From NCBI GenBank assembly GCA_938003855.1, contig CALKXD010000287.1, forward strand, positions 1 through 32,702: a stretch of 32,702 nt of DNA, read 5' to 3'. The stretch is from an uncultured Granulosicoccaceae bacterium. GTDB lineage: Bacteria > Pseudomonadota > Gammaproteobacteria > Granulosicoccales > Granulosicoccaceae. The notes below the pieces were generated by a model. That model was not told the origin of the DNA and did no database searches. It was given only the letters and a program-made list of their open reading frames with translations. A program made the translations under genes and the position numbers. Positions 16,419 to 23,540 of the stretch are shown piece by piece; position 1 is the first letter of the stretch, and each line of letters opens with the position of its first letter.

Positions 16419-17286
16419 GTGTGTTTCCTTCGAATAAAAAATGTTCGATTTTTTCCAGTAAATTCAGGAAAAGTACCGCCAGAACGATGATTGAAAAGAT
16501 CGCGGCATACATGCTTGCGTAGTCGGCAATTGATCGACTATAGGTGATGATGTCGCCAACGCCGGTCGGGGTGATTTTAAGCTCGGAGAGAATCGCACCA
16601 ATAAAGCCGGCTGAGACACCGAGCCGCAGGCCGGAGAAGATCACCGGTGAGGCAGCAGGGATGACAATCTTTAAAATAACTTCTAGACTGCTGGCCTGAA
16701 ATGATCTGCCCATCTCTGTCAACGAGGACGGTGTGTTGCGTACTGCGCCTGCGGTGTTTAACACGATTACAGGCATTGCCATGATGCAGACAACAAACAC
16801 CTTTGAAGTCAGGCCGATGCCATACATCATAACCAGCAGTGGGATCAATGCCGCCAGCGGTGCCGCCTGCATGACAATGAAAATAGGCGAGAAAAGCCAG
16901 TCGAACCAATTGCTAAGACCGATCCATAGACCAATCGCGATACCTGTTACGGCTGAAATTGCGATGCCTATTGCCAGTGGTTTTAAGGTTTCGGTATAGG
17001 CCTGTAGCAGCGTGCCATCGAATGCCATGCGTGCCAGTGCACCCATTGACTCAACGAAGGTTGGAAACGCGTAGCTGACAGGAATTCGGCCGGCAATTTC
17101 CCAGGCGCCGAAAACAAGAAACGCAGACAGGAATTTTAACAGCAGTGAGCGATGAGCCAAAGTGAGTATCCGTGATGTTGCTGTGTCCGGAGTTCTGCAT
17201 TGTGGCTGCAGAACTACCGGACAAATGGATAGCGTTGATGTGGAGCCTGTACGGCAGTAACGAATCGCCGTACAGGCAACCGGCAC
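16399..17286 (-). CDS. ABC transporter permease (TauC/SsuC-like), first permease; start uncertain
   Basis: This is a BPD_transp_1-type permease with an EAA loop (EMGRSFQASSLEVIL, then GLRLGVSAGFIG) and about six membrane segments. The longest frame, 295 codons, starts with a GTG at 17286, only three bases after the binding-protein stop, and contains no early ATG. Its first 42 codons run through a strong hairpin and give a Cys/Pro-rich sequence unlike a permease N-terminus. TTG at 17160 would give about 253 residues, the usual length and close to the other permease (250), but its ribosome binding site is weak. I take the TTG as more likely while giving the full frame. It pairs with the second permease gene. 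Confidence 0.85.
   Translation of the reverse strand: MPVACTAIRYCRTGSTSTLSICPVVLQPQCRTPDTATSRILTLAHRSLLLKFLSAFLVFGAWEIAGRIPVSYAFPTFVESMGALARMAFDGTLLQAYTETLKPLAIGIAISAVTGIAIGLWIGLSNWFDWLFSPIFIVMQAAPLAALIPLLVMMYGIGLTSKVFVVCIMAMPVIVLNTAGAVRNTPSSLTEMGRSFQASSLEVILKIVIPAASPVIFSGLRLGVSAGFIGAILSELKITPTGVGDIITYSRSIADYASMYAAIFSIIVLAVLFLNLLEKIEHFLFEGNTRGYASD
17245..17277 (-). promoter_or_regulatory. Intercistronic hairpin after the binding-protein gene
   Basis: GCCTGTACGGC and GCCGTACAGGC are perfect eleven-base arms around an eleven-base loop, 13 bases past the binding-protein stop. With no U-run it is better read as an mRNA stabiliser or partial attenuator, raising binding-protein yield over permease yield as in malE-malF, than as a full terminator. 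Confidence 0.65.
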
Positions 17287-17289
17287 AGT

Positions 17290-18267
17290 CTATTTAGACA
17301 TCGCTGCATCGAGCGGGGCGAGGTACCAGAAGTCTTCTATATTAAGTGTAGAGACATCCCCCTCAAGCTGACCCGCCTTGCTGTACCACTCCATATCGGC
17401 TTCGGCTGCTTTGCGGCCACCGCCTTGTGGATCGTACAGACCACCGGCCGCAGCCTCGGTGTAGAAGTTGTCTAGCTCGCCGAGAATTTCTTTCGGCAAC
17501 TGACCAATCGGGCCGTCCGGATTAGTCTCTCGACTGATAACCGTGGGGTCTTCTGCCATATCGGCCCAGGTGCTCAGCAATGCATCGACAAAAATCTGTA
17601 CGTCTTTGTCGTTTTCCTTGATCCAGTCCAGATTGGCAAACAGCGCTTCATCACTGGCTTCGACGTCAAACATGGGCAGCACGTTAAATTTGTCAGCGTG
17701 CTTGCGCATGACTTTATTTTTGTTTGATAAATCGATAATAGTCGCGTCGGCTTGCCCTGCGACCAGTGCGACCACCCGGTTGGATGAGCCCGGTACGTAG
17801 GATCGCTTACCAAACTTTATAGACATCTTGTCTTCGATTACGTTGGCTATAGAGTCGGTGCCACCACCACGGGAATGCAGCAGTATTGGCTCGCCGTTGA
17901 GATCTTCCAGTTTTTCGTACTTTTTATTGGTGACCGGGAAAAACTTTAACTTCGACAGCTGAAAAATAATACGCAGCGGTGCCTTGGAACGTTGCATGGC
18001 AGAGTAGGGTGTGCCGAAGCCGATATCCATCTGGCCGCTTAATACGGCTTGAATGGCAAGCTCCTCATCAGAGAATGCGGTCCATTCGTAATCGAGCCCG
18101 TTTGCCTTTGCGCGATCCAGTGCGACAAAAAAGGCGGCTAGCTCATCAGACGGGGTTTCGGCAAGCGCAATGCGGATCTTATCCGCGCTTGCGACAGACG
18201 CGGTCATGCCAAGTACCAGCGGCACTGCCAAAACAGTCGTTGCTATTTTCTTGAGTAGTCGTTGCAT
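17290..18267 (-). CDS. ABC transporter periplasmic substrate-binding protein (NMT1/SsuA-like)
   Basis: The 325-residue protein starts with a classic signal peptide: two Lys after MQRLL, a hydrophobic core and ASVASA before a likely cut at about residue 24. The mature part begins DKIRIALAE and has the NMT1/SsuA-like layout (FVALDRAKANGL, GQMDIGFGTPYSAMQ, LLHSRGGGTDSIANV). Such proteins bind taurine, sulfonates, nitrate or pyrimidine precursors; the ligand here is not evident. An AGGAGG six bases before ATG 18267 fixes the start, eight codons inside the longer frame. It is the first transporter gene, followed by a strong hairpin and then the permease. Confidence 0.92.
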   Translation of the reverse strand: MQRLLKKIATTVLAVPLVLGMTASVASADKIRIALAETPSDELAAFFVALDRAKANGLDYEWTAFSDEELAIQAVLSGQMDIGFGTPYSAMQRSKAPLRIIFQLSKLKFFPVTNKKYEKLEDLNGEPILLHSRGGGTDSIANVIEDKMSIKFGKRSYVPGSSNRVVALVAGQADATIIDLSNKNKVMRKHADKFNVLPMFDVEASDEALFANLDWIKENDKDVQIFVDALLSTWADMAEDPTVISRETNPDGPIGQLPKEILGELDNFYTEAAAGGLYDPQGGGRKAAEADMEWYSKAGQLEGDVSTLNIEDFWYLAPLDAAMSK

Positions 18268-18308
18268 GTTGTTCCTCCTGTGAAATGTCACTCTATTTAG
18301 TGTTTTTG

Positions 18309-18326
18309 TTCCCGTGTTGTCGGGAA
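18309..18326. terminator. Hairpin between GntR and binding-protein genes
   Basis: TTCCCG and CGGGAA pair around TGTTGT and the stem can extend through flanking T- and A-runs with one bulge. It lies in the 101-base gap between the regulator stop and the binding-protein start. The minus strand does not end in a U-run, so termination is uncertain. Confidence 0.3.
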
Positions 18327-18368
18327 AAATACCGGAGCGGCTCGGTACACGCGTCTGACACCGTGACG

Positions 18369-19058
18369 CTAAACATCACCGAACAGCCTGTTTGAAACTG
18401 AATTTAAGTGGTCGCGCATGGCAGCATGTGCGGCGACCGGATCCCGGCACTCCACGGCGGCGAGTATGTTGTCATGCTCGAGGAAGCTTGAATGGTCACC
18501 CGGTGGCCTATCGGTGTGGCGAATCACCTGCCGCCAGGCCACCGCACGGCGTACCTGGTTTAAATGATCAAATAGCGATAACAACAGTATATTGCCGGTT
18601 GCCTCTGCCAGTGATCGGTGAAAGGCATCGTCATCGGCTTCATAGGTGTCCCAGTTGAGTGCCGCTACGGCATGATCGCGTGCAACCTTGATGCGGGCGA
18701 CTGCTTCACCTGAGGCATTGGCAGCGGCTTCACGGGCGATGGCCGGCTCAAGTGATAAGCGCGCGCGCATCATTTGTATAGGAGTCACCTGCTGGCTGAG
18801 ATCAGCGAGTCCGGGCACAGTGGCGACGCTTTCCGGGGAAGTGATAAATGTTCCTTTGCCAACATGCCGCCAGATGACGCCATCGCGTTCGAGTGTATCG
18901 AGACTCTTGCGCAGTGCCGTACGGGTAATCCCCAGAGCGCTGATCAACTGACGCTCGGCAGGCAATCGATCACCGGGTGAGTAATCACCGGTGTCTATGA
19001 GTTCCCGCAAAAGCTGCAACGCGTCAGGGGTGTCCAGCGGTTCCGGTCGAGCGTGCAC
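18369..19058 (-). CDS. GntR-family transcriptional regulator, FadR (FCD) subfamily
   Basis: The 229-residue protein has an N-terminal winged helix (RLPAERQLISALGITRTALRK near 31-51, wing GKGTFI at 68-72) and a helical C-terminal FCD effector domain with DDAFHRSLAEATGN and the late HDNILAAVECRDPVAAHAAM. FCD regulators usually sense an organic acid and repress the neighbouring catabolic operon. The start is GTG at 19058, with GAGG five bases before it. It lies upstream of the ABC transporter on the same strand and divergent from the FAH gene, so it probably controls both arms. The inducer would be the imported compound or an early product. Confidence 0.92.
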   Translation of the reverse strand: MHARPEPLDTPDALQLLRELIDTGDYSPGDRLPAERQLISALGITRTALRKSLDTLERDGVIWRHVGKGTFITSPESVATVPGLADLSQQVTPIQMMRARLSLEPAIAREAAANASGEAVARIKVARDHAVAALNWDTYEADDDAFHRSLAEATGNILLLSLFDHLNQVRRAVAWRQVIRHTDRPPGDHSSFLEHDNILAAVECRDPVAAHAAMRDHLNSVSNRLFGDV

Positions 19059-19097
19059 GTCTTCCTCTATTGGTCGATCAATGGTGAAATTGATCTC

Positions 19098-19127
19098 AAT
19101 TTAGTCACAATCAAACCCGATTTGCAA
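19098..19127 (-). promoter_or_regulatory. Candidate promoter of the GntR gene
   Basis: On the minus strand TTGCAA and TAAATT are 18 bases apart, about 40 bases before the GTG. TTGCAA is its own reverse complement and also serves as the -35 candidate of the facing FAH promoter. Confidence 0.4.
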
Positions 19128-19151
19128 CTGAATTTACACCTGTTGCATAAT
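19122..19151 (+). promoter_or_regulatory. Candidate promoter of the FAH/cupin/BKACE arm
   Basis: TTGCAA and CATAAT (five of six to the -10 consensus) are separated by 18 bases, about 50 bases before the FAH ATG. It overlaps the inverted repeat at 19143-19172, which would suit repression by GntR. Confidence 0.45.
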
Positions 19152-19172
19152 TGATCGGAATTGGTTGTGCAA
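19143..19172. promoter_or_regulatory. Candidate GntR operator (imperfect inverted repeat)
   Basis: TTGCATAA and TTGTGCAA are inverted arms (seven of eight bases) 14 bases apart, covering the -10 box and probable start site of the FAH promoter. A further near-palindrome, TTGGTCGATCAA at 19070-19081, lies between the GntR promoter and its start. Neither is the exact FadR consensus. Confidence 0.35.
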
Positions 19173-19200
19173 TTTCAGCAAACTTAATCATAGGAGTTAT

Positions 19201-19887
19201 ATGTCTACCTTTACCATCGAAGCGCCACGGGTAATTGCCCTTCCAGTTGCCGGTACCGATGCGAGCTTTCCGGTTCGTCGCGTCTATTGCATTGGTCGCA
19301 ACTATGCGGCGCATGCGGTAGAGATGGGGCACGATCCGGATCGTGAACCGCCTTTTTTCTTTCAGAAAAATGCCGACAACCTCGATCCGTCCGGTGAATT
19401 CCCCTACCCACCAAAATCTTCCGATGTGCACCACGAAATAGAAATGGCTGTGATGCTGAAGTCAGGCGGAGATAACATAGCGATTGAGCAGGCGCTTGAT
19501 CATGTGTACGGCTATGCGTTGTCACTGGATATGACGCGTCGTGATTTGCAGGGTGAGCAAAAAAAGATGGGCCGCCCGTGGGAAATAGGCAAGGCGTTCG
19601 AACGCTCAGCACCGGTTGGCATCATTCATCCCGTCACGGATATCGGTCACCCGGCACAGGGACGGGTAGAATTGAAAGTAAACGGCGAGGTAAAGCAGGA
19701 AGGCGACCTCAATCAGATGATCTGGAAGGTGTCTGAAATGATTTCCTACCTCTCTGACTACTTCACTCTGGCTGCCGGTGATGTGATTTTGTCGGGGACG
19801 CCCGCTGGTGTCGGTCCGGTTAGCAAGGGCGATACAATGGACGTCAGCATCGAGGGGCTTGGCACGATGACAATACCGGTGGTGTAG
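19201..19887 (+). CDS. Fumarylacetoacetate hydrolase (FAH) family protein
   Basis: The 228-residue enzyme has IGRNYAAHAVEMG at 31-43 and the metal triad of the family, E79 and E81 (HHEIE) with D110 (LSLDMTRRDLQ), then KKMGRPWEIGKAFERSAPVG at 121-140 and SGTPAGVGPV near the end. This one-domain type includes fumarylpyruvate and acylpyruvate hydrolases and oxaloacetate decarboxylase, which cleave or decarboxylate beta-diketo acids with Mg2+ or Mn2+. TAGGAG five bases before ATG 19201 fixes the start. It opens the plus-strand catabolic arm, divergent from GntR. The exact substrate is not deducible. Confidence 0.92.
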   Translation: MSTFTIEAPRVIALPVAGTDASFPVRRVYCIGRNYAAHAVEMGHDPDREPPFFFQKNADNLDPSGEFPYPPKSSDVHHEIEMAVMLKSGGDNIAIEQALDHVYGYALSLDMTRRDLQGEQKKMGRPWEIGKAFERSAPVGIIHPVTDIGHPAQGRVELKVNGEVKQEGDLNQMIWKVSEMISYLSDYFTLAAGDVILSGTPAGVGPVSKGDTMDVSIEGLGTMTIPVV

Positions 19888-20220
19888 CAGGTCGGCTGTC
19901 GAATTGACAGCACCAGAGCGCGGTGTAATGTCACCGCGACTCAAGCCATAGAAACCACAGGAATTCCGGTTCCGCTGGATCGTTAACCGTGGTTGGCTTT
20001 TATCTGTGACAATCTGGCACAGGGCTATAGAGATTCTGTACGGATTGTCGAGCATCGCTGCGGCCTGTCAGCGTGGAACCCCGCAATGGCAGAAAGGGTC
20101 GCCATCGATGTGACAACCCGTTGCCATGCAAGCTATGGCAGAAGCGGCAAAAATCCTTTTGTCCGGCGCGTCTTTCGTGTCACCCTATCGCTTCCGATAG
20201 AGGCAACAGGCGAGGATACA
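19888..20220. other. Gap between FAH and cupin genes
   Basis: These 333 bases contain two hairpins just after the FAH stop and otherwise nothing convincing. The cupin frame stays open upstream to 19993, but that part encodes an Arg/Cys-rich sequence with no ribosome binding site and is treated as non-coding. Confidence 0.5.
19895..19938 (+). terminator. Two tandem hairpins after the FAH gene
   Basis: GCTGTC/GACAGC (19895-19911, loop of five) is followed at once by CGCGGTG/CACCGCG (19919-19938, loop of six). Neither has a U-run. They may terminate or partly attenuate transcription into the cupin and BKACE genes. Confidence 0.45.
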
Positions 20221-20622
20221 ATGGAATCCAGAAGCGAGTGGGACTTTGTCCACAGCGAGGCGTCAGGTGCGCAATGGGTGCCCGGGCTCAGAGAAATATT
20301 TGACTACCGTGATCTGGGTGTGAAGGCGGGCACTGCAGGGGACTATGTCGCCCACGTTATTCGTCACAATGGAAAAAAATCTGCGGACAAGGTGCAAAAA
20401 TGGCATCTGCACGAATGTGATTTTCAGTACGTCTATGTAATCAACGGCTGGGCAACGTTTGAGTACGAGGGGCAAGGGCAGAAAACCCTCCGCAAGGGGG
20501 ACGGGGTATTGCAAAAACCCTATATCAAACATCGCGAGATTGCCTGCTCCGAGGATTTCGAGGTACTAGAGATTGTCTCCCCGGCAAATTTTGTTACTCG
20601 AGAGGTTGATTCACCTGTCTGA
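20221..20622 (+). CDS. Small cupin-domain protein
   Basis: The 133-residue protein is a single cupin barrel. HLHECDFQYVYVINGWATFEYEG at 62-84 matches cupin motif 1 with H62, H64 and a downstream acidic/Gln position, and GDGVLQKPYIKH at 93-104 matches motif 2 with H104, so a metal ion is likely bound. Small cupins of this kind are isomerases, dioxygenases, decarboxylases or ligand sensors; the function is unknown. The ATG at 20221 has GAGGA upstream and begins the conserved part. It sits between an FAH and a BKACE gene, which points to a step in the same degradation route. Confidence 0.85.
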   Translation: MESRSEWDFVHSEASGAQWVPGLREIFDYRDLGVKAGTAGDYVAHVIRHNGKKSADKVQKWHLHECDFQYVYVINGWATFEYEGQGQKTLRKGDGVLQKPYIKHREIACSEDFEVLEIVSPANFVTREVDSPV

Positions 20623-20728
20623 GTAATCGCCAGCCAGTGCGCTTTATATGGGGCTCAGGCAACATCCGGTCGATCAGATCACCCGGGCGCACAGTAACAG
20701 AAGAGACACTGTATCTATCGAGTAGCTT

Positions 20729-21616
20729 ATGATGAAACCAACGATTCTATCCTGCGCAGTTACGGGTACCTTCACCACGCCGCAGCACAACGATACCCTG
20801 CCTGTTACTCCCGCTGAGATTGCCTCTGACTGCATAGCAGCCGCTGCAGCCGGAGCGTCCATCTGTCACATACACGTCAGGGATCCGGTGACGGCAAAGC
20901 CGTCGATGAACTTCAGCTACTACGAAGAAGTAGTGAGTCTCATCCGCTCAAGTGACACAGACCTGATTATCAACCTGACAACAGGGCCCGGTGGTCGCTA
21001 TGTCCCCGACGCTGCCAACCCTGCAGTCGCCGCGCCTGAAACAACCTTAACCACAGCGGCTATACGTACTGAGCACATTGTCAGGCTCAAGCCGGAAATC
21101 TGCACGCTCGACCTGAACACCATGTGGTTTGGCGGTGGCGCTGTTATAAACAGCCCCGACAATCTGCGTGAAATGGCGGCATTGATCTATGCCGCCGGTG
21201 TTAAACCCGAGCTGGAAGTATTCGATAGTGGCGATATTCAACTGGCTCATGAGCTATTGGCAGAGGGTACTCTGAAGGAACCCGCACTGTTTCAGCTGGT
21301 AACCGGTGTAAAGTACGGATTTGCGCCCGGTGCACAGACGATGATGTACGCCAGATCCTTGCTGCCGGATGCTTGTGAGTGGGCAGCCTTCGGTGCCAGT
21401 CGCTGGGCATTCCCGATGCTGGCACAGGCATTTTTACTGGGTGGGCACTGCCGCATCGGTATGGAAGACGCTGTCTATCTGGAGAAAGGCGTTAAATGCA
21501 ATGGCAACAAGCCACTGGTTGAAAAAGCCGTGTCTATTATAAATTCTCTGGGTGGCACAGTTGCGACGGTGGCGCAGGCGCGGGATATTCTGCAACTTGA
21601 ATCCCCTGGTTCGTGA
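20729..21616 (+). CDS. Beta-keto acid cleavage enzyme (BKACE, DUF849 family)
   Basis: BKACE enzymes use Zn2+ to condense a beta-keto acid with acetyl-CoA, giving a CoA thioester and acetoacetate; Kce of lysine fermentation and dehydrocarnitine cleavage enzymes are members. The 295-residue length is normal. CHIHVRDP at 46-53 carries the zinc ligands H47 and H49. INLTTGPGG at 81-89, LDLNTMWFGGG and KPELEVFDSGD at 159-169 are further family segments, and GGHCRIGMEDAVYL lies near the end. Two adjacent ATG codons are possible starts; GAG six bases before the first favours 20729. With the FAH and cupin genes it suggests breakdown of a branched or amine-bearing keto acid, which is inference. Confidence 0.93.
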   Translation: MMKPTILSCAVTGTFTTPQHNDTLPVTPAEIASDCIAAAAAGASICHIHVRDPVTAKPSMNFSYYEEVVSLIRSSDTDLIINLTTGPGGRYVPDAANPAVAAPETTLTTAAIRTEHIVRLKPEICTLDLNTMWFGGGAVINSPDNLREMAALIYAAGVKPELEVFDSGDIQLAHELLAEGTLKEPALFQLVTGVKYGFAPGAQTMMYARSLLPDACEWAAFGASRWAFPMLAQAFLLGGHCRIGMEDAVYLEKGVKCNGNKPLVEKAVSIINSLGGTVATVAQARDILQLESPGS

Positions 21617-21628
21617 CTTGATAGCGTT

Positions 21629-22333
21629 ATGAGTCAGCAACGTGATGAAAGAATCTTTGGCGCATTTGACAGCCCGCAAACGGCCGCGAATGTAACCGGT
21701 GGCAGTGTTTATCAGATCGGCAATCGAGATCCGCGCAGTGGTTTTATACTCGTTGATAAGCACGACAACCATTTCGTTTATGTGCACACGAGTTACAGCG
21801 GTTATCGTGATGTTGCAGCAGATGTGGTTGGCGTTAAGCTGTCAAAGACCGGCGACGATGCAGACCATGCTGCCTCCCGCGAGGTGGAAGAAAGTCTGGG
21901 TAATAGTTACGTGCTGCTGGCAAGGGTGCCGTCGGCCGCAAACCGCTCGGCGGGGACTGTTGAGAAACTGACATCGCTTGATCGCAAGTTCAATCACGCG
22001 TCATTGGCGGCTCATTATGGTGGTGGAACAGGTACCGCTACCCCGCTGTCTCAGCGGCAGATCCAAAAGCTAAAAGGGCTGAAGGTATCATCTTACGATA
22101 ACCGAAACAGCACATCCGCCGATCTGACTGGCGATCCTGATATTCAAAGGGCGCTGATGCTAAGCGCCGATACACAACAGCGGATTAAAAAACTGTGCGG
22201 ATCTAAAATCACCTCTTTTAGTCACTCACCTGAAACACGGGTTACGCCGGACGCGACGGGGATCAAGGGTCCGTGGCAGCGGCGTCAGCCAGTGGCGTCA
22301 GCGACTCAGCCCGGGCGGGTTAAAAAGCCCTGA
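21629..22333 (+). CDS. Hypothetical protein, unrecognised
   Basis: A 234-codon frame begins 12 bases after the BKACE stop. The predicted protein is soluble and polar, without signal peptide, membrane segment or motif I know. Its first half (YQIGNRDPRSGFILVDKHDNHFVYVHTSYSGYRDV) looks like a compact beta-rich domain; the second half is rich in Ser, Thr, Lys and Gln and ends in a basic tail. Codon choice looks like that of its neighbours, so it is probably real. No ribosome binding site is visible at this ATG. A role in the same catabolic operon is possible but unsupported. Confidence 0.6.
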   Translation: MSQQRDERIFGAFDSPQTAANVTGGSVYQIGNRDPRSGFILVDKHDNHFVYVHTSYSGYRDVAADVVGVKLSKTGDDADHAASREVEESLGNSYVLLARVPSAANRSAGTVEKLTSLDRKFNHASLAAHYGGGTGTATPLSQRQIQKLKGLKVSSYDNRNSTSADLTGDPDIQRALMLSADTQQRIKKLCGSKITSFSHSPETRVTPDATGIKGPWQRRQPVASATQPGRVKKP

Positions 22334-22350
22334 TCAAACGGTATATCAGG
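22329..22350 (+). terminator. Weak hairpin at the end of the catabolic arm
   Basis: CCTGAT and ATCAGG pair around a ten-base loop, starting within the last codons of the hypothetical gene. The stem is short and there is no U-run. Confidence 0.2.
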
Positions 22351-22500
22351 CGGATAAGGCACATGTGACGTTGAACAATTCGATTTGTCCGTCTGTCGTT
22401 GTAACCGCTACGCCGTAAGAGTCAGAACAAATATCAAACACGCATGCAGCGGCGTTACCGTTGCGCTGAAAATTTAAAGTTTCGCCAGTTCCGGTGGATT

Positions 22501-23307
22501 TTAACCGTCGCGTTCAAGAATCCATTCGACTTCCGGAGCTGCAACAAACCGCCACTTACGAAGCGGACCCGCCATTACATTGAGGTAGTACATCTCGAAT
22601 CCATAAGGTGCGCCACAGGGGTGGTGGCCACGGGGAACCAGAACCACATCGCCGTCGGCAATCGCCATGGTTTCGTTAAGATCGCCGTTGTCTGTGTAGA
22701 CGCGCTGGATGCCAAAGCCATTGTCCGGGTTTAAGCGGTGGTAATAGGTTTCTTCGAGGTAGGTGATTCGCGGGTAGTCATCTTCATCGTGGCGATGGCT
22801 GGGGTAGGATGACCAATGGCCGGCAGGGGTGAATACTTCGGTGACCAGCAGTGAGTCGCAGTAGTCTTCGTTTTCCATGGCAATGTTATTGATAAAACGC
22901 GTGTTGGTACCGGTGCCGCGTTGTGTAAGTGTGATGCCGTCCGGGCCTATTCTGCGTGCCTGATGGCCGCCCAGGCCAGGTGCTGAGCACACAGCGATGA
23001 TACAGTCCGTTTCAGCGACAGCCGACCACTGAGAGTCGTTCGGCAGGTAGAGGCAATGAGGGGCTGTGCGTTCAAAGACACTGGACCGCTCACCCAGAAC
23101 CCCCCAGTGCTGCCCGCCGCCGTCGAAGGCGGCCTTGCCTTCGACCATGACCAGTATGACTTCATTATCACCGGTAGTCTCTGCGACTTGCTCACCAGCG
23201 CGTAAGCGATATAGCGAAAACCCCACATAGCGCCAGCCGGCAGTCTGCGGGCTGATCTCGTGAACCTTGCCGTGGCAACCAAAAGGTTTTTTTAATAAAT
23301 GGCTCAT
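22501..23307 (-). CDS. iolB: 5-deoxy-glucuronate isomerase (IolB family)
   Basis: IolB converts 5-deoxy-glucuronate to 5-dehydro-2-deoxy-D-gluconate in myo-inositol breakdown. The 268-residue double-cupin protein has the usual length. The C-terminal cupin shows SSYPSHRHDE with metal ligands H171 and H173, YLEETYYHRL at 183-192, GDVVLVPRGHHP and MYYLNVMAGP near the end, all typical. No other iol gene (iolC, D, E, G) is in the window, so it may be detached from its pathway or act on another deoxy-uronate. It is the last of three minus-strand catabolic genes, 233 bases after the PLP enzyme gene. Confidence 0.92.
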   Translation of the reverse strand: MSHLLKKPFGCHGKVHEISPQTAGWRYVGFSLYRLRAGEQVAETTGDNEVILVMVEGKAAFDGGGQHWGVLGERSSVFERTAPHCLYLPNDSQWSAVAETDCIIAVCSAPGLGGHQARRIGPDGITLTQRGTGTNTRFINNIAMENEDYCDSLLVTEVFTPAGHWSSYPSHRHDEDDYPRITYLEETYYHRLNPDNGFGIQRVYTDNGDLNETMAIADGDVVLVPRGHHPCGAPYGFEMYYLNVMAGPLRKWRFVAAPEVEWILERDG

Positions 23308-23540
23308 TGCAGGGTTTTTCCGTTCCGGGTTGGTGGCAAATACTGATAATGCAATAAAACCGTCGCGTCTGACAGGGCCGGGTAAATGCTGCGCGGTATA
23401 GCATCGTCCCGGTGCCTGAGCCGACGATATCGGCTATACCAGTGGCGGGTAGGCGTTTGTCAGCGGTGCTGAATCATCGATGGTGCTTATCCGGTGAGCA
23501 CAGCGGTTGATGTGTCGGCAGATAATTTGGCGTGTTGCGT

